Origin: CAMAUF01 sp046152925
GTDB taxonomy: Bacteria > Chloroflexota > Dehalococcoidia > Tepidiformales > Tepidiformaceae
Direction of reading: 5' to 3'
DNA length: 13,391 nt
Assembly (NCBI GenBank): GCA_046152925.1
Contig: JBJXFX010000075.1
Coordinates: 1-13,391, forward strand
Shown: positions 13,355 through 13,391 of the stretch, in pieces
How positions within the stretch are numbered: position 1 is the first letter of the stretch
Layout: every line of letters begins with the position of its first letter
Translations under genes and position numbers: made by a program
The notes under the pieces: model-generated
Told to the model about the DNA's origin: nothing
What the model saw: the letters and a program-made list of their open reading frames with translations, nothing else
The model's database searches: none

Positions 13355-13391
13355 GCGGGTGCGCACCATTCGAAGGCCCGCTCGCTTGCGC

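Overview
The window is high-GC bacterial chromosomal DNA with tightly packed genes and no rRNA or tRNA. No marker gene fixes the taxon. The mix of a DUF35/thiolase pair, a Uma2-type remnant, ParA-TPR proteins and intergenic TCC-rich repeats would suit Chloroflexota (Dehalococcoidia-like) or another high-GC lineage such as Actinomycetota. This placement is inference only.

Layout. (1) 44-1884, plus strand: a lipid-metabolism pair made of a DUF35 zinc-ribbon/OB-fold protein and an SCP-x-type thiolase, with a promoter in front and a clear intrinsic terminator behind. (2) 1888-2567: a Uma2-family N-terminus cut off at the edge of a TCCCTCGTCC-type repeat, followed by about 330 bp of repeats and hairpins with no gene. 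(3) 6240 down to 2568, minus strand: a three-gene operon whose genes overlap by exactly 4 bp at both junctions (GTGA, ATGA). It encodes an unrecognised 246-aa protein, a 271-aa helical protein, and a 707-aa MinD/ParA-type P-loop ATPase with a long TPR-like tail. This is the best candidate for an uncharacterised system. (4) 8540 down to 6287, minus strand: leuC and leuD for leucine biosynthesis, separated by about 250 bp of the same repeats. (5) 9421 down to 8617, minus strand: a Phd/VapBC-type toxin-antitoxin pair whose PIN toxin carries a one-base frameshift. (6) 12115 down to 9627, minus strand: a secreted or anchored HExxH metalloprotease-like protein and a membrane protein that joins a PAP2/Aur1-like domain to a DUF2238-like domain. 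(7) 12278-13321, plus strand: polyphosphate kinase 2, with another repeat copy just after its stop.

The repeats recur at 2162-2233, about 2374-2388, 6898-7130 and 13325-13354. They sit at gene ends or between genes and appear to have altered the locus twice, by truncating the Uma2 gene and by separating leuC from leuD. Three genes (the Uma2 remnant, the antitoxin and the first gene of the ATPase operon) have a TAnnnT hexamer ending exactly 6 nt before ATG, the spacing expected of leaderless transcripts.
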